Source: Verrucomicrobiia bacterium (GTDB lineage Bacteria > Verrucomicrobiota > Verrucomicrobiia > Verrucomicrobiales > Akkermansiaceae). From it: a stretch of 64,000 nucleotides of DNA. The notes below the pieces were generated by a model that worked only from the letters and a program-made list of their open reading frames with translations, searched no databases and was not told the DNA's origin. Shown in pieces: positions 8,763 through 18,251 of this stretch; the stretch's first letter is position 1; every line of letters starts with the position of its first letter. The position numbers were made by a program, and so were the translations under genes. The DNA lies in the NCBI GenBank assembly GCA_030431475.1, contig JAUIJD010000018.1, positions 1-64,000 on the forward strand, written 5' to 3'.

Positions 8763-9992
8763 TCAACCCCCGGCCGGGGATCGCCGTTGGTTTTCCTCCG
8801 CCGCTGCCGCAGCGGCGAAGGCGATGCGGTGGCCTTCGGTGAAGTCGGAAGAAGCGCCGGTCAGCAGTTCGGGGAGGGCATCGATGAGTCCGAAGTCGCC
8901 GCCGCCATGTCCGCCGTAGCCGGAGGCGGCCGTCGCTTCCACCGCCACGGCGTCCGTCTCCCCCTCGTGCAGCCGGCACTCGATCCACGGCCCGCGGCCA
9001 TCGGCATGCAGGGCCCCCTCCAGGATGCCGGCGGTGCCGTGGACCCGGATGCGGCGGCCGGTGTCGAAGGCGGTCATCGTCAGGCTCGCGGTGATCCGGT
9101 TCGCGAAACGCATCGAGACCACCTGGTGATCCGGGGTGTCCTGGCCGCAGCGGTAGGCGCAGCGGCCCCAGTCGCTGGTCCGCAGCCAGTCGGTGATCTC
9201 CTCGTCGCTCATGTCGGGGCCGTCGGGCCTCACCATCTCGAGCCAGCGCCGTTGGTCGGTCAGGTAGCGGTGGGCGTCGAAGCGGCACTCGCCGAGGTGC
9301 GGGCACCCGTCGGTGCAGCGGTCGGTGGCACCGTCCGGCGCCCGATCGGGGCGGAAATGGGAACACTCGGCGTAGCTCGAGACCGCGGTGACGGTCGAGC
9401 CGGCCAGCCAGGCGAGAAGGTCGGTGTCGTGGCAGCACTTGGCGACGATCATCGGCGTCGACTCGGCGGTTCGCGACCAGTGGCCGCGGACGAAGGAGTG
9501 GGCCTGGTGCCACGGGCCGACGCCCTCGGTGGCCTCGATGTTGAGGACCTCCCCGATGCGCCCGTCGTCGATGGCCCCCTTCAGCGCGCGGAAGAAGGGC
9601 GTGTATCGGAGCACGAAGCAAAGGATGAGCTTCCGGTCGTGCTCGCGGGCGAGCCGGGCGAGTTCGTCGACCTCCGTCGCCGAAGTGGCGGCGGGTTTCT
9701 CGAGCAGCACGTGGTATCCCCGGCGCAGGGCGGCGGACGCCTGCTCGAAGTGCATGGCGTCCTGGGTGGTGATGACCGCCACGTCGGCAAGCCTCGGTTC
9801 GGCGAGGAGGGCTTCGCCGGTCTCGAATTCGAGCGGGCCCGGGTCGCCCGCGATCGTGCCCATCGCTTCGCGGGCCTCCGGAGCGGGATCGGCGAACGCG
9901 TGGATCCGGTGGCCGAGGTCGCGGGCAATCGTCATGTAGGTCCGGCCGCGCGAACCGCAGCCGACGACGGCGAAGGAGATGAGTGAAGGCAC
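8763..9992 (-). CDS. Gfo/Idh/MocA-family NAD(P)-dependent oxidoreductase
   Basis: A 409-residue protein with an N-terminal Rossmann fold (FAVVGCGSRGRTYM) and the family EKP motif (HVLLEKPAATS), whose lysine is the catalytic or substrate-binding residue. The second domain contains CCHDTDLLAWLAG, equivalent to the usual HxxD region, and a cysteine-rich insert (CTDGCPHLGEC) that may bind a metal. It probably oxidises a sugar or polyol derivative. It is upstream of the GlcD-type gene with a 7-bp gap, so the two may work on related hydroxy-substrates. Confidence 0.85.
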   Translation of the reverse strand: MPSLISFAVVGCGSRGRTYMTIARDLGHRIHAFADPAPEAREAMGTIAGDPGPLEFETGEALLAEPRLADVAVITTQDAMHFEQASAALRRGYHVLLEKPAATSATEVDELARLAREHDRKLILCFVLRYTPFFRALKGAIDDGRIGEVLNIEATEGVGPWHQAHSFVRGHWSRTAESTPMIVAKCCHDTDLLAWLAGSTVTAVSSYAECSHFRPDRAPDGATDRCTDGCPHLGECRFDAHRYLTDQRRWLEMVRPDGPDMSDEEITDWLRTSDWGRCAYRCGQDTPDHQVVSMRFANRITASLTMTAFDTGRRIRVHGTAGILEGALHADGRGPWIECRLHEGETDAVAVEATAASGYGGHGGGDFGLIDALPELLTGASSDFTEGHRIAFAAAAAAEENQRRSPAGG

Positions 9993-10089
9993 GTTTCAAG
10001 GAGAGCCGAGGCCGCCCTCCGACGCGACCAAGAACTGTCGAGCGGGATCGCTTCTGGAAAGGATGGCGGTTCGAAGCGAGGGTGGGGGT

Positions 10090-11412
10090 ATGGAAACGGA
10101 TCGAGAATGTGCCTTCGGGCGACTGGCGGGTCCGGTCCCCGCGTCATCGGAAGAAGGCATCGGAGAACGGGCGGAGTGGATGCAGGCGATCGCCGGGCGA
10201 CTCGAGTCGGAGGCCGGGGCGCACGCCCGGACAATGGCGGAGGAGATGGGGAAACCCGTGGCGCAGGGCAAGGCGGAGGCCGAGAAGTGCGCGTGGGTGT
10301 GCCGCTACTACGCCGAGCATGCCCGGCGTTTTCTGGAGGACGAGATCATCGACAGCGGCCGGGCCGATTCGCGGGTGAGTTGTGCGCCGCTGGGGATCGT
10401 GCTGGCGGTGATGCCGTGGAACTTCCCGTTCTGGCAGGTCTTCCGCTTCGCCGCCCCGGCGCTGATGGCCGGCAACCGGGTGCTGCTCAAGCACGCCTCG
10501 AACGTGAAACGCGGTGCGGCCGCGATCGATGAGCTGATCCGCGAGGCGACCGGGCGGTCTGATCTGCTGGCCTGGGCCGACGTGCCGGGGTCCGAGGTGG
10601 ATTCCCTCATCGCCGACGATCGCGTGGCGGCGGTGACCTTCACCGGCAGTACGCGGGCGGGGCGCGAGCTGGCGTCGAACTGCGGCCGGCACCTGAAGAA
10701 GTCGGTGCTTGAGCTCGGCGGCAGCGATCCTTACCTGGTGCTTGACGATGCCGACATCCCGCACGCGGCGTCGGTCTGCGCGCAGGCGCGGATGATCAAC
10801 AACGGCCAGAGCTGCATTGCAGCCAAGCGGCTGCTGGTGGCGGCGCCGGTGCACGACGAATTCGTCGAGTGCCTTCACGCGGAGCTGAAGACCTACGAGA
10901 TGGGCGACCCGCTGGATCCGGAAACGAAGCTCGGGCCGATGGCGAAGGAGGACCTGCGGGACGAGCTGCATCGCCAGGTGAGCGAGAGCCTCGGTCCGAG
11001 GACGAAGGTGCTGCTGGGCGGACACGTTCCGGATCGTGAGGGCGCCTGGTATCCCGCGACACTGGTGACGGGCGTGGCACCGGGCATGCCGCTGTTCGAC
11101 GAGGAAACCTTCGGGCCGGTGGCGGCGGTGTGCCGGGTCAACGGCGCCACCGACGGCGTCGAACTGGCGAACCGAAGTTCGTTCGGTCTCGGCGCCGCGG
11201 TGTTCACCGGCGACCTCGGGATGGGAGAGCGCGTCGCCCGTCAGATGCGCGCCGGCACGGTGGCGATCAACGCCCAGGTCGTCTCGGATCCGCGCCTGCC
11301 CTTCGGCGGGATCGGTGAAAGCGGCTGGGGCCGCGAGCTCGGTCGCGAGGGGATTCGCGAGTTCGTGAACGTGAAGACGATCGTGCGCGAGGACGTTCCG
11401 AATCCGGACTGA
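10090..11412 (+). CDS. Aldehyde dehydrogenase (succinate-semialdehyde type)
   Basis: A 440-residue NAD(P)-dependent aldehyde dehydrogenase resembling the short YneI/SSADH branch. Visible features are EEMGKPVAQGKAEAEKC, PWNFPFWQV, the general base Glu208 in LELGGSDPYL, and the nucleophile Cys242 in NNGQSCIAAKR. The N terminus is odd. Family members begin with a strand INPATGE plus about 20 more residues, and this is missing from every start I can find. A longer open frame back to 9979 adds non-homologous sequence and would overlap the divergent oxidoreductase gene by 14 bp. I chose the ATG at 10090 because a purine-rich GAGGGTGGGGG precedes it. Confidence 0.8.
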   Translation: METDRECAFGRLAGPVPASSEEGIGERAEWMQAIAGRLESEAGAHARTMAEEMGKPVAQGKAEAEKCAWVCRYYAEHARRFLEDEIIDSGRADSRVSCAPLGIVLAVMPWNFPFWQVFRFAAPALMAGNRVLLKHASNVKRGAAAIDELIREATGRSDLLAWADVPGSEVDSLIADDRVAAVTFTGSTRAGRELASNCGRHLKKSVLELGGSDPYLVLDDADIPHAASVCAQARMINNGQSCIAAKRLLVAAPVHDEFVECLHAELKTYEMGDPLDPETKLGPMAKEDLRDELHRQVSESLGPRTKVLLGGHVPDREGAWYPATLVTGVAPGMPLFDEETFGPVAAVCRVNGATDGVELANRSSFGLGAAVFTGDLGMGERVARQMRAGTVAINAQVVSDPRLPFGGIGESGWGRELGREGIREFVNVKTIVREDVPNPD

Positions 11413-11457
11413 TTTTCCCATCGCTCCGCGGGGTGGCTGTGGTAACACGACGGCGAC

Positions 11458-12456
<999 letters not shown>

Positions 12457-12527
12457 TCCGGGCGGATCTTGACCGTGGCGGAGGGGCCTCCTATGGCGCG
12501 GCGGCTACCGAAACAGCCGCACTCATC

Positions 12528-13157
12528 ATGTCCGTACTCGTAGGCAAAAAAGCACCGTCCTTCCGCGCCAAAGCGGTCCAGCGTGAAACCATCATCGAGG
12601 ACTTCTCGCTCGAGCAGTTCCTCGGGAAAAAGTATGTCGTGTTCTTCTTCTACCCGAAGGACTTCACCTTCGTCTGCCCGACCGAACTCCACCGCTTCCA
12701 GGAGGAGCTGGGCGAGTTTGAAAGCCGCGACGTCGCGGTGGTCGGCTGCTCGACCGACTCGGAGTTCTCGCACTGGGCCTGGCTCAACACGCCGCGTGAA
12801 AAGGGCGGCATCCAGGGCGTGAGCTATCCGCTCGTGGCCGACATCAACAAGACGATCTCCGAGGCCTACGACGTGCTCGCCGGCGAGGAGACGATCGACG
12901 AGGACGGCAACTACACCGTCGAAGGCGAACTGGTCGCCTACCGCGGTCTGTTCCTCATCGACAAGGAAGGGGTCGTCCGCCACCAGGTCGTCAACGACAT
13001 GCCGCTCGGTCGCTCGATCCGCGAATGCCTGCGCGTTGTCGATGCCCTGCAGCACTTCGAGCAGCACGGCGAGGTCTGCCCGATGGACTGGCAGAAGGGC
13101 GAGGATGCGATGAAGGCGGATGCCGCCGGCGTGTCCGACTACCTGAGCAAGCACTGA
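12528..13157 (+). CDS. Typical 2-Cys peroxiredoxin (AhpC/TSA family)
   Basis: A 209-residue protein with the peroxidatic Cys50 in FYPKDFTFVCPTEL and the resolving Cys184 in HGEVCPMDW, so it is the homodimeric typical 2-Cys class of about 200 residues. It reduces H2O2, peroxynitrite and alkyl peroxides using thioredoxin or AhpF; no reductase gene is next to it. The ATG at 12528 begins the conserved SVLVGKKAPSF strand. An intrinsic terminator-like hairpin follows the gene. Confidence 0.93.
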   Translation: MSVLVGKKAPSFRAKAVQRETIIEDFSLEQFLGKKYVVFFFYPKDFTFVCPTELHRFQEELGEFESRDVAVVGCSTDSEFSHWAWLNTPREKGGIQGVSYPLVADINKTISEAYDVLAGEETIDEDGNYTVEGELVAYRGLFLIDKEGVVRHQVVNDMPLGRSIRECLRVVDALQHFEQHGEVCPMDWQKGEDAMKADAAGVSDYLSKH

Positions 13158-13179
13158 GCCTCCCGGCTCCCGTTTCCAG

Positions 13180-13216
13180 CGCCGGCCGGACCTCGCGTCC
13201 GTCCGGCGTTTCTGCT
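13180..13216 (+). terminator. Intrinsic terminator after the 2-Cys peroxiredoxin
   Basis: A 12-bp stem (CGCCGGCCGGAC paired with GTCCGTCCGGCG, one mismatch) with a 5-base loop is followed by a broken T-run (TTTCTGCTTTT). It lies 22 bp after the peroxiredoxin stop and before a convergent gene. Confidence 0.7.
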
Positions 13217-13233
13217 TTTCGGGACCGGCTCCG

Positions 13234-14307
13234 CTACTCGTCCCATGACGAGGTGGTTTCACCGATCCAGTAACCGTCGGTCCGGGTGTAGCGGGCCTCC
13301 CAACCGCCGCCGGCGAGGAAGGGGCCCGAGCTGTCGCGCACCCTGGCGGTCCACGCATCGCCGTCGGGCTTGACGCTCACTTCAAGCAATCGTCCGAAGC
13401 GGCCGTCCCCGGGATCGCGATACCAGGTCGGCGCCCCGAGCGGACGCGTTTCAAGTGTCTCCATCCGCGACGCCGGCCGGGCATTCGGCAGGCGCTTCTT
13501 CAACCACTCGAGGAGCGCCTGCGGCGGGTCCTCGCCGCCCCAGACAATGAAGTGGAGGCGGTCGCCCCGGTCGCCTTGGAAAATCTCGTCGAGCACCCCT
13601 TCGGGCACGCCCGCGATCATCGCGTCCTTCTTTCCGGGCATCGCCAGCAGGCGGCGGATCTCCGGCAGCTTCCATTCGATCGCGAGCTCGATCGGGCGCT
13701 CGCCATCGCGTCCCCGCAGGTCCCGGTCGGCCCCCTGCTCGAGGAGGAATTCCACGAGCTGCGGGCTTCGTTCCCAAACCGCCTCGTAGAGTGCGGTGGT
13801 CGGTTCTTCGGAGTCGAGAGAAGCGTTGAGGTCGAGTCCCCGCTCGATGAGCTGCTTGAGGAACTCCACGTCGTTCTCGGTGATCGCGAGTCGCGCCGCG
13901 GGGCCCAGCGCCTTCTGGCGTTCGCTCAGGGGCTCCGCTTCCGCCTCGGAGTCGGGTACCTCGATCTCCGGCTTGAAGCTGTGGGCGGTGAGCCAAGCGC
14001 CTCCGTCGGCCCCGGTGAAGAAATCGAGTCGCGTCTGACAGGCGCCGGGATTGACGCCGATTCCCCAGGGGCGCGCCATGCCGGGTGCCTGATAGCTCGC
14101 ATGGGCGCCGCGCTTCAGGATCACCGTGCCGGCGTGGCGATAAGGCTCGGAGGATTGACCCTTCTCAAACCAGAGCGTTCCGAGTTCCCGACCGTCGTGG
14201 GTCCGGCCCAGAGTGAGTGCCGCGTCCCGGGAGAAACCTTGTTCGTCGTCTTCCCCGTGGCAGCACGCCATGGCAAGCATGGCGGGGAGTATCCTCGTTC
14301 TCAGCAT
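13234..14307 (-). CDS. Ankyrin-repeat envelope protein, probable lipoprotein
   Basis: A 357-residue protein with an N-terminal export signal ending at MLAMACC, a weak lipobox. Residues about 140-225 form two to three ankyrin repeats (DVEFLKQLIERGLDLNA, SPQLVEFLLEQGADRDL, RPIELAIEWKLPEIRRLL). An N-terminal beta domain and a C-terminal region with several Trp residues flank them and are not recognised. It is likely a protein-binding module facing the periplasm or outer surface. It converges with the peroxiredoxin gene. Confidence 0.75.
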   Translation of the reverse strand: MLRTRILPAMLAMACCHGEDDEQGFSRDAALTLGRTHDGRELGTLWFEKGQSSEPYRHAGTVILKRGAHASYQAPGMARPWGIGVNPGACQTRLDFFTGADGGAWLTAHSFKPEIEVPDSEAEAEPLSERQKALGPAARLAITENDVEFLKQLIERGLDLNASLDSEEPTTALYEAVWERSPQLVEFLLEQGADRDLRGRDGERPIELAIEWKLPEIRRLLAMPGKKDAMIAGVPEGVLDEIFQGDRGDRLHFIVWGGEDPPQALLEWLKKRLPNARPASRMETLETRPLGAPTWYRDPGDGRFGRLLEVSVKPDGDAWTARVRDSSGPFLAGGGWEARYTRTDGYWIGETTSSWDE

Positions 14308-14355
14308 GGGCGCACGCTATCAACCGCACCCGCCGGGAACAAGGAGCTGGCCGGT

Positions 14356-14838
14356 TCAGTCGATGATGACCCCGGCCGGGCCCCGGCCGTTCGTCGACCG
14401 GGTGGAAACCTGATGCAGGGTTCCCGGGGCAGGGCCTTCGGCGGCATTCTGCCAGACGGTGATCAGCTTCTTCAGTTCGGGGATCGCGCTGGCGGTCTCG
14501 AACCGGAAATCCTTGGCCTCGGCAAGCTCACGGCGGGCCCGGAGGATCTCGGCGGGATCGCCGGACTCGATGGCGGCGGTGTAGCGGCGGCGTGCCATCC
14601 GATCGAGTCGGTTGGCTTCCGCCATGTCGGGATGGGTGGCCAGGGCCTGCCCGAGGGCTCGATAGGCGATCTCTTTCTTGGTTGCCGCGGTGGTGGTCCG
14701 GCGGGGGCGTTCGCCGGTGGCCTCGTTGCGCGCGACAGCGCCGCGGTCCGGGGCGGACTGGGAAGCCGTGGGTTGCCACATCAGATCACCGGAGGCCGAG
14801 GTGATCAGGAGAGCCATGAGAAGCGCCATCTGTTTCAT
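14356..14838 (-). CDS. Small exported protein, function unknown
   Basis: A 160-residue product with a signal peptide (MALLMALLITSASG) and a mostly helical, Ala/Arg/Glu-rich mature part (EIAYRALGQALATHPDMAEANRLDRMARRRYTAA split over two helices). ATG at 14838 or GTG at 14841 can start it. No family is recognised. It diverges from the GH20 gene. Confidence 0.55.
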   Translation of the reverse strand: MKQMALLMALLITSASGDLMWQPTASQSAPDRGAVARNEATGERPRRTTTAATKKEIAYRALGQALATHPDMAEANRLDRMARRRYTAAIESGDPAEILRARRELAEAKDFRFETASAIPELKKLITVWQNAAEGPAPGTLHQVSTRSTNGRGPAGVIID

Positions 14839-14964
14839 CACGGGGCTCAGCCTAGGAGATTCGGCAGCACTCGGGGATTCCGTGAAGACGGAGTCTGGGT
14901 GAAAAAGTTGTTGATGCTTTTAAGTTGGTGGAAAAATGCCCAAAAGTGCCTCTGTATGGTGGGC

Positions 14965-17154
14965 ATGAACGCGACTTCCTCCATCATGGGCGCACTCTTC
15001 GGAGCTTGGATCGGTCTTTCGGGATCGGGAATGGGGGAGGTTTCAGTGATTCCTCTCCCGAAATCCATGGAGGTGGAGGAAGATCAACCCGGCTTCGGCG
15101 TGGAGGACGATCTCGAGGTGGTGTTCGCCGATGAGAAGGCACGCTCGGCGGCGGAGCTGCTGGCGATCGGTTGGGAGACGGCGACCGGGTCGTCGGTGAC
15201 GGTCGGACGGGGGACCGAAGGCGACGTCGTTTTCGAAAGTGCGTCGGACCTGTCTCGCGAGGCCTATCGTCTCGAGGCGAATCGCGGGGGCATCCGCATC
15301 TCCGCCTCGGGCAACGCCGGCTGGATCTACGGTGGCCAGACGCTGTTGCAGTTGATCCCGCTCGACGGCTCGAAGGAGCTGCCGGTCGTCATGATCGAGG
15401 ACGAGCCGGCCTTTCCGTGGCGCGGCGTCATGCTCGACGTCTCGCGCTACTTCTTCACCAAGGAGTACGTGCTGCGCTATCTCGACATGATGGCGATGCA
15501 CAAGCTGAACGTCTTCCACTGGCACCTGGTCGATGACTGCGGCTGGCGCCTCGAGATCCGGAGGTATCCGAAGCTCACCGAGATCGGGGCGTTTCGAGGA
15601 AAGGGTGAGCAGCGCTACGGCGGATTCTACACGCAGGAGGACATCCGCGAGGTCGTCGCCTACGCGGCGAAGCTCGGGATCGAAGTCGTGCCCGAGATTG
15701 AAGTGCCGGCGCACACGCTGTCGGCGCTGTGTGCCTATCCGGAACTCGGCTGCACCGGCAGGCAGTTCGAGGTGCCGACCCGGCATTCGATCTCGCCGGA
15801 GATCTACTGCGTCGGCAAGGAGACGACCTGGGAGTTCCTGGAGAACGTCTTCGCCGAGGTGGCGGAGCTTTTCCCGAGCCGCTGGGTGCACATCGGCGGC
15901 GACGAGGCCCGCTACCAGCGCTGGCAGCAATGCGAACACTGCCAGGGCGTGATCAAGGCCGAGGGACTGGGAGGTCCGAAGCAGCTCCAGGGCTGGGCGA
16001 CACGGCGGCTGGCGAAGATGCTCGAGAAGCACGACAAGCGCATCCTCGGCTGGAGCGAGGTGCTCGATGCGGGCGCGGGAGAGGACGTCGGCCTGATGGT
16101 GTGGCACAAGCCGGTCGAGGCGAAGATCGGGGCGGAGAAGGGGCATCCGATCGTCGCGTCGAATGTCTTGAACACCTATTTCGACACGCCGGAGAGCAAG
16201 CTTCCGGGCGAGCCACCCGCGGCGACATGGACTCCGCCGGTCTCGCTGGCGATGGCCTACAACTGGCATCCGGTGCCCGACGGGGTGGCCGCCCCGGCGG
16301 TGAAGAACATCCTCGGCCCCAACGCGTGTCTGTGGAGCGATCGTTTCCTCCACAACGCAAAGGAACTCGCCGACAAACCGGGCGAGGGGACGGCGGCCTC
16401 GGAAGCCTACATGGACTACCTTTCGCTGCCGCGTCTGGCCGCCTTGGCGGAGGTCGGGTGGACGCCCCGCGGCAGGCGGAATTTCGATGACTTCGAGGAG
16501 CGGATGAAGACCCAGTATCTCCGCTACCTCCGTCGCGACTACGGTTTTCGGGTGCCGACGCCGGTCGTGGAAGCCGCGCAGTTGCAGGGGAGGGAGTGGC
16601 GCAAGGCCGCGTCGCCGGTCGCCGGAGGCACGGTCCACTACACGATCGACGGCTCCGACCCGACGCCGTCGTCACCGGAGCTGACCACCGCCGTCGAGTT
16701 GCCGGACGGCGCGACCTTCAAGGCGATCACGGTGCTGCCGGACGGGGCGACGACCAGCCTCGTCCACCGCGAGGGACCGCCGGAGAATCGGTTTCCCAAG
16801 CTCGGCGAGATGATCGGCCACTGGAAGTCCGGCCAGCCGGGCAATGGCAAGCCGAAGGCCATGACCTTCGATGCAACCGGGCTCATCGACGGCAACGGCG
16901 AGTACGTGATCACCTTCCGCTACACCGGTGGGAAGCACCGGCTCGAGATCGATGGCATCGAGGTGCTGCGCAACGACACCGAAGTGGTGGCCAAGGATCC
17001 GCACCACGGCATCACCGGTTCGTTCCACAAGGACAACGCCTACACCGTGAAGATCGACGCCTACCAGACCGGCGCCTCGTTCAAGGTGAAGGCGAGGGTT
17101 TACGGCGACACCGGCAACGACTCGAACGGCGTGGTGCTGATCCGGCGGAAGTAG
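14965..17154 (+). CDS. GH20 beta-N-acetylhexosaminidase
   Basis: A 729-residue exported glycosidase. After a signal peptide, residues about 25-145 form the GH20b alpha/beta domain. The TIM barrel follows, with FHWHLVDDCGWRLEI near residue 185 and the catalytic pair D313-E314 in HIGGDE. Near residue 550 a chitobiase/HEX C-terminal segment (VHYTIDGSDPTPSSPEL) starts, and an unrecognised beta domain ends the chain. It removes terminal GlcNAc/GalNAc from glycans or chitin oligomers. The ATG at 14965 (or 14956) begins the signal peptide. The frame stays open far upstream but without homology. Confidence 0.93.
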   Translation: MNATSSIMGALFGAWIGLSGSGMGEVSVIPLPKSMEVEEDQPGFGVEDDLEVVFADEKARSAAELLAIGWETATGSSVTVGRGTEGDVVFESASDLSREAYRLEANRGGIRISASGNAGWIYGGQTLLQLIPLDGSKELPVVMIEDEPAFPWRGVMLDVSRYFFTKEYVLRYLDMMAMHKLNVFHWHLVDDCGWRLEIRRYPKLTEIGAFRGKGEQRYGGFYTQEDIREVVAYAAKLGIEVVPEIEVPAHTLSALCAYPELGCTGRQFEVPTRHSISPEIYCVGKETTWEFLENVFAEVAELFPSRWVHIGGDEARYQRWQQCEHCQGVIKAEGLGGPKQLQGWATRRLAKMLEKHDKRILGWSEVLDAGAGEDVGLMVWHKPVEAKIGAEKGHPIVASNVLNTYFDTPESKLPGEPPAATWTPPVSLAMAYNWHPVPDGVAAPAVKNILGPNACLWSDRFLHNAKELADKPGEGTAASEAYMDYLSLPRLAALAEVGWTPRGRRNFDDFEERMKTQYLRYLRRDYGFRVPTPVVEAAQLQGREWRKAASPVAGGTVHYTIDGSDPTPSSPELTTAVELPDGATFKAITVLPDGATTSLVHREGPPENRFPKLGEMIGHWKSGQPGNGKPKAMTFDATGLIDGNGEYVITFRYTGGKHRLEIDGIEVLRNDTEVVAKDPHHGITGSFHKDNAYTVKIDAYQTGASFKVKARVYGDTGNDSNGVVLIRRK

Positions 17155-17158
17155 GCGC

Positions 17159-17722
17159 TCAGAGCGACGGCAGGCTTTCGAGCAGCGAGGTCCAGCGTTC
17201 GGCGGTGCCGTGTTCGGTGCACCAGCGTTCGATGTAGCCGGTGTCGAGGGTTTCGGGGCCTTGAACCGCGGTCACGTCTCGGGCATCGTCGAGGTCCTTG
17301 GTGCGACCCCAGCGGAGTTTCTGGACGATCACGTCCTCGGCGGTGGGGAGCCAGATGGAGCGGGAGAGGAGGGGGACGAACTTCTGCACCCTTCGAGAGA
17401 ATTCCGAGCGGACAAAGGGGTCATCGAACATCTCGAAAAGCTCGACTTTGTAGGGTGGCGGCTCTTTGGAAACACCCACATGGCGACGCCCCCATGTGAT
17501 GGTGTCGAACTGGGTCTGGCCGTCGAAGGAGATCCATTCGTCGAGCGCCCCCATGAGGGTGTGGATGCCTTTGCCCGGATCCACGGAGACGAGCAGGTCC
17601 ACGTCCTTCGTCGCCCTCGGGATTCCGTAGGCTCCTGCCGCAATGGCGCCCACGGCCATATGCTCGACCTGAATCCGTTCAGCCGTTTCGAAGATTCTGG
17701 CAGCCAGTTCGACGATCTTCAT
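17159..17722 (-). CDS. Nucleotidyltransferase of the MNT/AbiEii-like superfamily
   Basis: A 187-residue protein. HMAVGAIAAGAYGIPRATKD leads into VDLLVSV, the G-(x)n-DxD nucleotidyltransferase signature with metal-binding aspartates. A conserved PTAEDVIVQKLRWGRTKDLDDARDV follows, typical of single-domain nucleotidyltransferases annotated as AbiEii/DUF6036-like. Such proteins may transfer nucleotides to RNA or a partner protein. The ATG at 17722 overlaps the stop of the preceding 91-residue gene as ATGA, so the two form a coupled pair. Confidence 0.8.
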   Translation of the reverse strand: MKIVELAARIFETAERIQVEHMAVGAIAAGAYGIPRATKDVDLLVSVDPGKGIHTLMGALDEWISFDGQTQFDTITWGRRHVGVSKEPPPYKVELFEMFDDPFVRSEFSRRVQKFVPLLSRSIWLPTAEDVIVQKLRWGRTKDLDDARDVTAVQGPETLDTGYIERWCTEHGTAERWTSLLESLPSL

Positions 17723-17994
17723 CCCGCCGATGAGCTGGACGAGTAGAAGCGATGATCCCGAGCGCGGTCCAGTCGGTCGAGGCCTTTGGCGACCTCGGCC
17801 CAGCCTTCGGCTTGATCGGTGGAGCCAATGCGGTCGAGAGCGCCGGCAAGCATCATGCCGAACTGCATTTCGGAGAGTTCCAAGATGCTGTCGATTCTCT
17901 CCTCCGGCGTCATTCTGCGGGCACGCAGGACCTTCTCCCGATAGATCGAGTCCTGAAGATCCTTCAGGGCCGTGGGATGATCGTGCGGGTTCAC
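17719..17994 (-). CDS. Small partner protein of the nucleotidyltransferase
   Basis: A 91-residue product from a GTG at 17994 (an in-frame ATG at 17913 would give 64 residues). YREKVLRARRMTPEERIDS followed by a short helix-rich tail resembles small proteins I recall upstream of single-domain nucleotidyltransferases in Planctomycetes and Verrucomicrobia. That recollection needs a search. The stop overlaps the next start as ATGA. The tail ends in a Ser run (FYSSSSSAG). The arrangement is toxin-antitoxin-like, but activity is not shown by sequence. Confidence 0.65.
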   Translation of the reverse strand: MNPHDHPTALKDLQDSIYREKVLRARRMTPEERIDSILELSEMQFGMMLAGALDRIGSTDQAEGWAEVAKGLDRLDRARDHRFYSSSSSAG

Positions 17995-18112
17995 GGGCGT
18001 GAAGATAGTGGGACAGGGAGGGGTCCGCAATCTCGGGGTGCCGCGAGCGCGAGTCGGCGGGGCGACCGCCCCTCCGGAGCCGGGCCGCCCCCGGCCCGCG
18101 ACCGGTTCGGTC

Positions 18113-18250
18113 CGGATCGAGTCGGGAAATGGACGAGAGGGCCGTGCGGGTCGTGGCGCGGGGGCGAGCCACCTCCAGACCTCGGATCGAGTCGGGATAA
18201 GAACGAGAGGACCGTCCGGGTTGTGGCGCGGGGGCGCGCCACCTCCAAAC
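18113..18250. repeat. Tandem pair of an imperfect 70-bp repeat with hairpins
   Basis: Two head-to-tail copies (18113-18182 and 18183-18250) share CGGATCGAGTCGGG, CGAGAGG and a GC-rich hairpin (GTGGCGCGGGGGCGAGCCAC in copy 1; the second copy pairs GGCGCG with CGCGCC). They fill most of the gap between sufD and the 91-aa gene. The adjacent 18030-18112 is GC-rich with short inverted repeats but no third clear copy. Confidence 0.75.
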
Positions 18251-18251
18251 G

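Noticed and set aside
9983-10378. Frameshift hiding the missing aldehyde dehydrogenase N terminus
   Set aside because: I read the other two frames and found no NPATGE-like segment, so a simple frameshift does not explain it.
13552-14964. Open frame continuing upstream of the GH20 gene
   Set aside because: It runs antisense through the ankyrin and small exported protein genes, has no homology, and the signal peptide begins at 14965.
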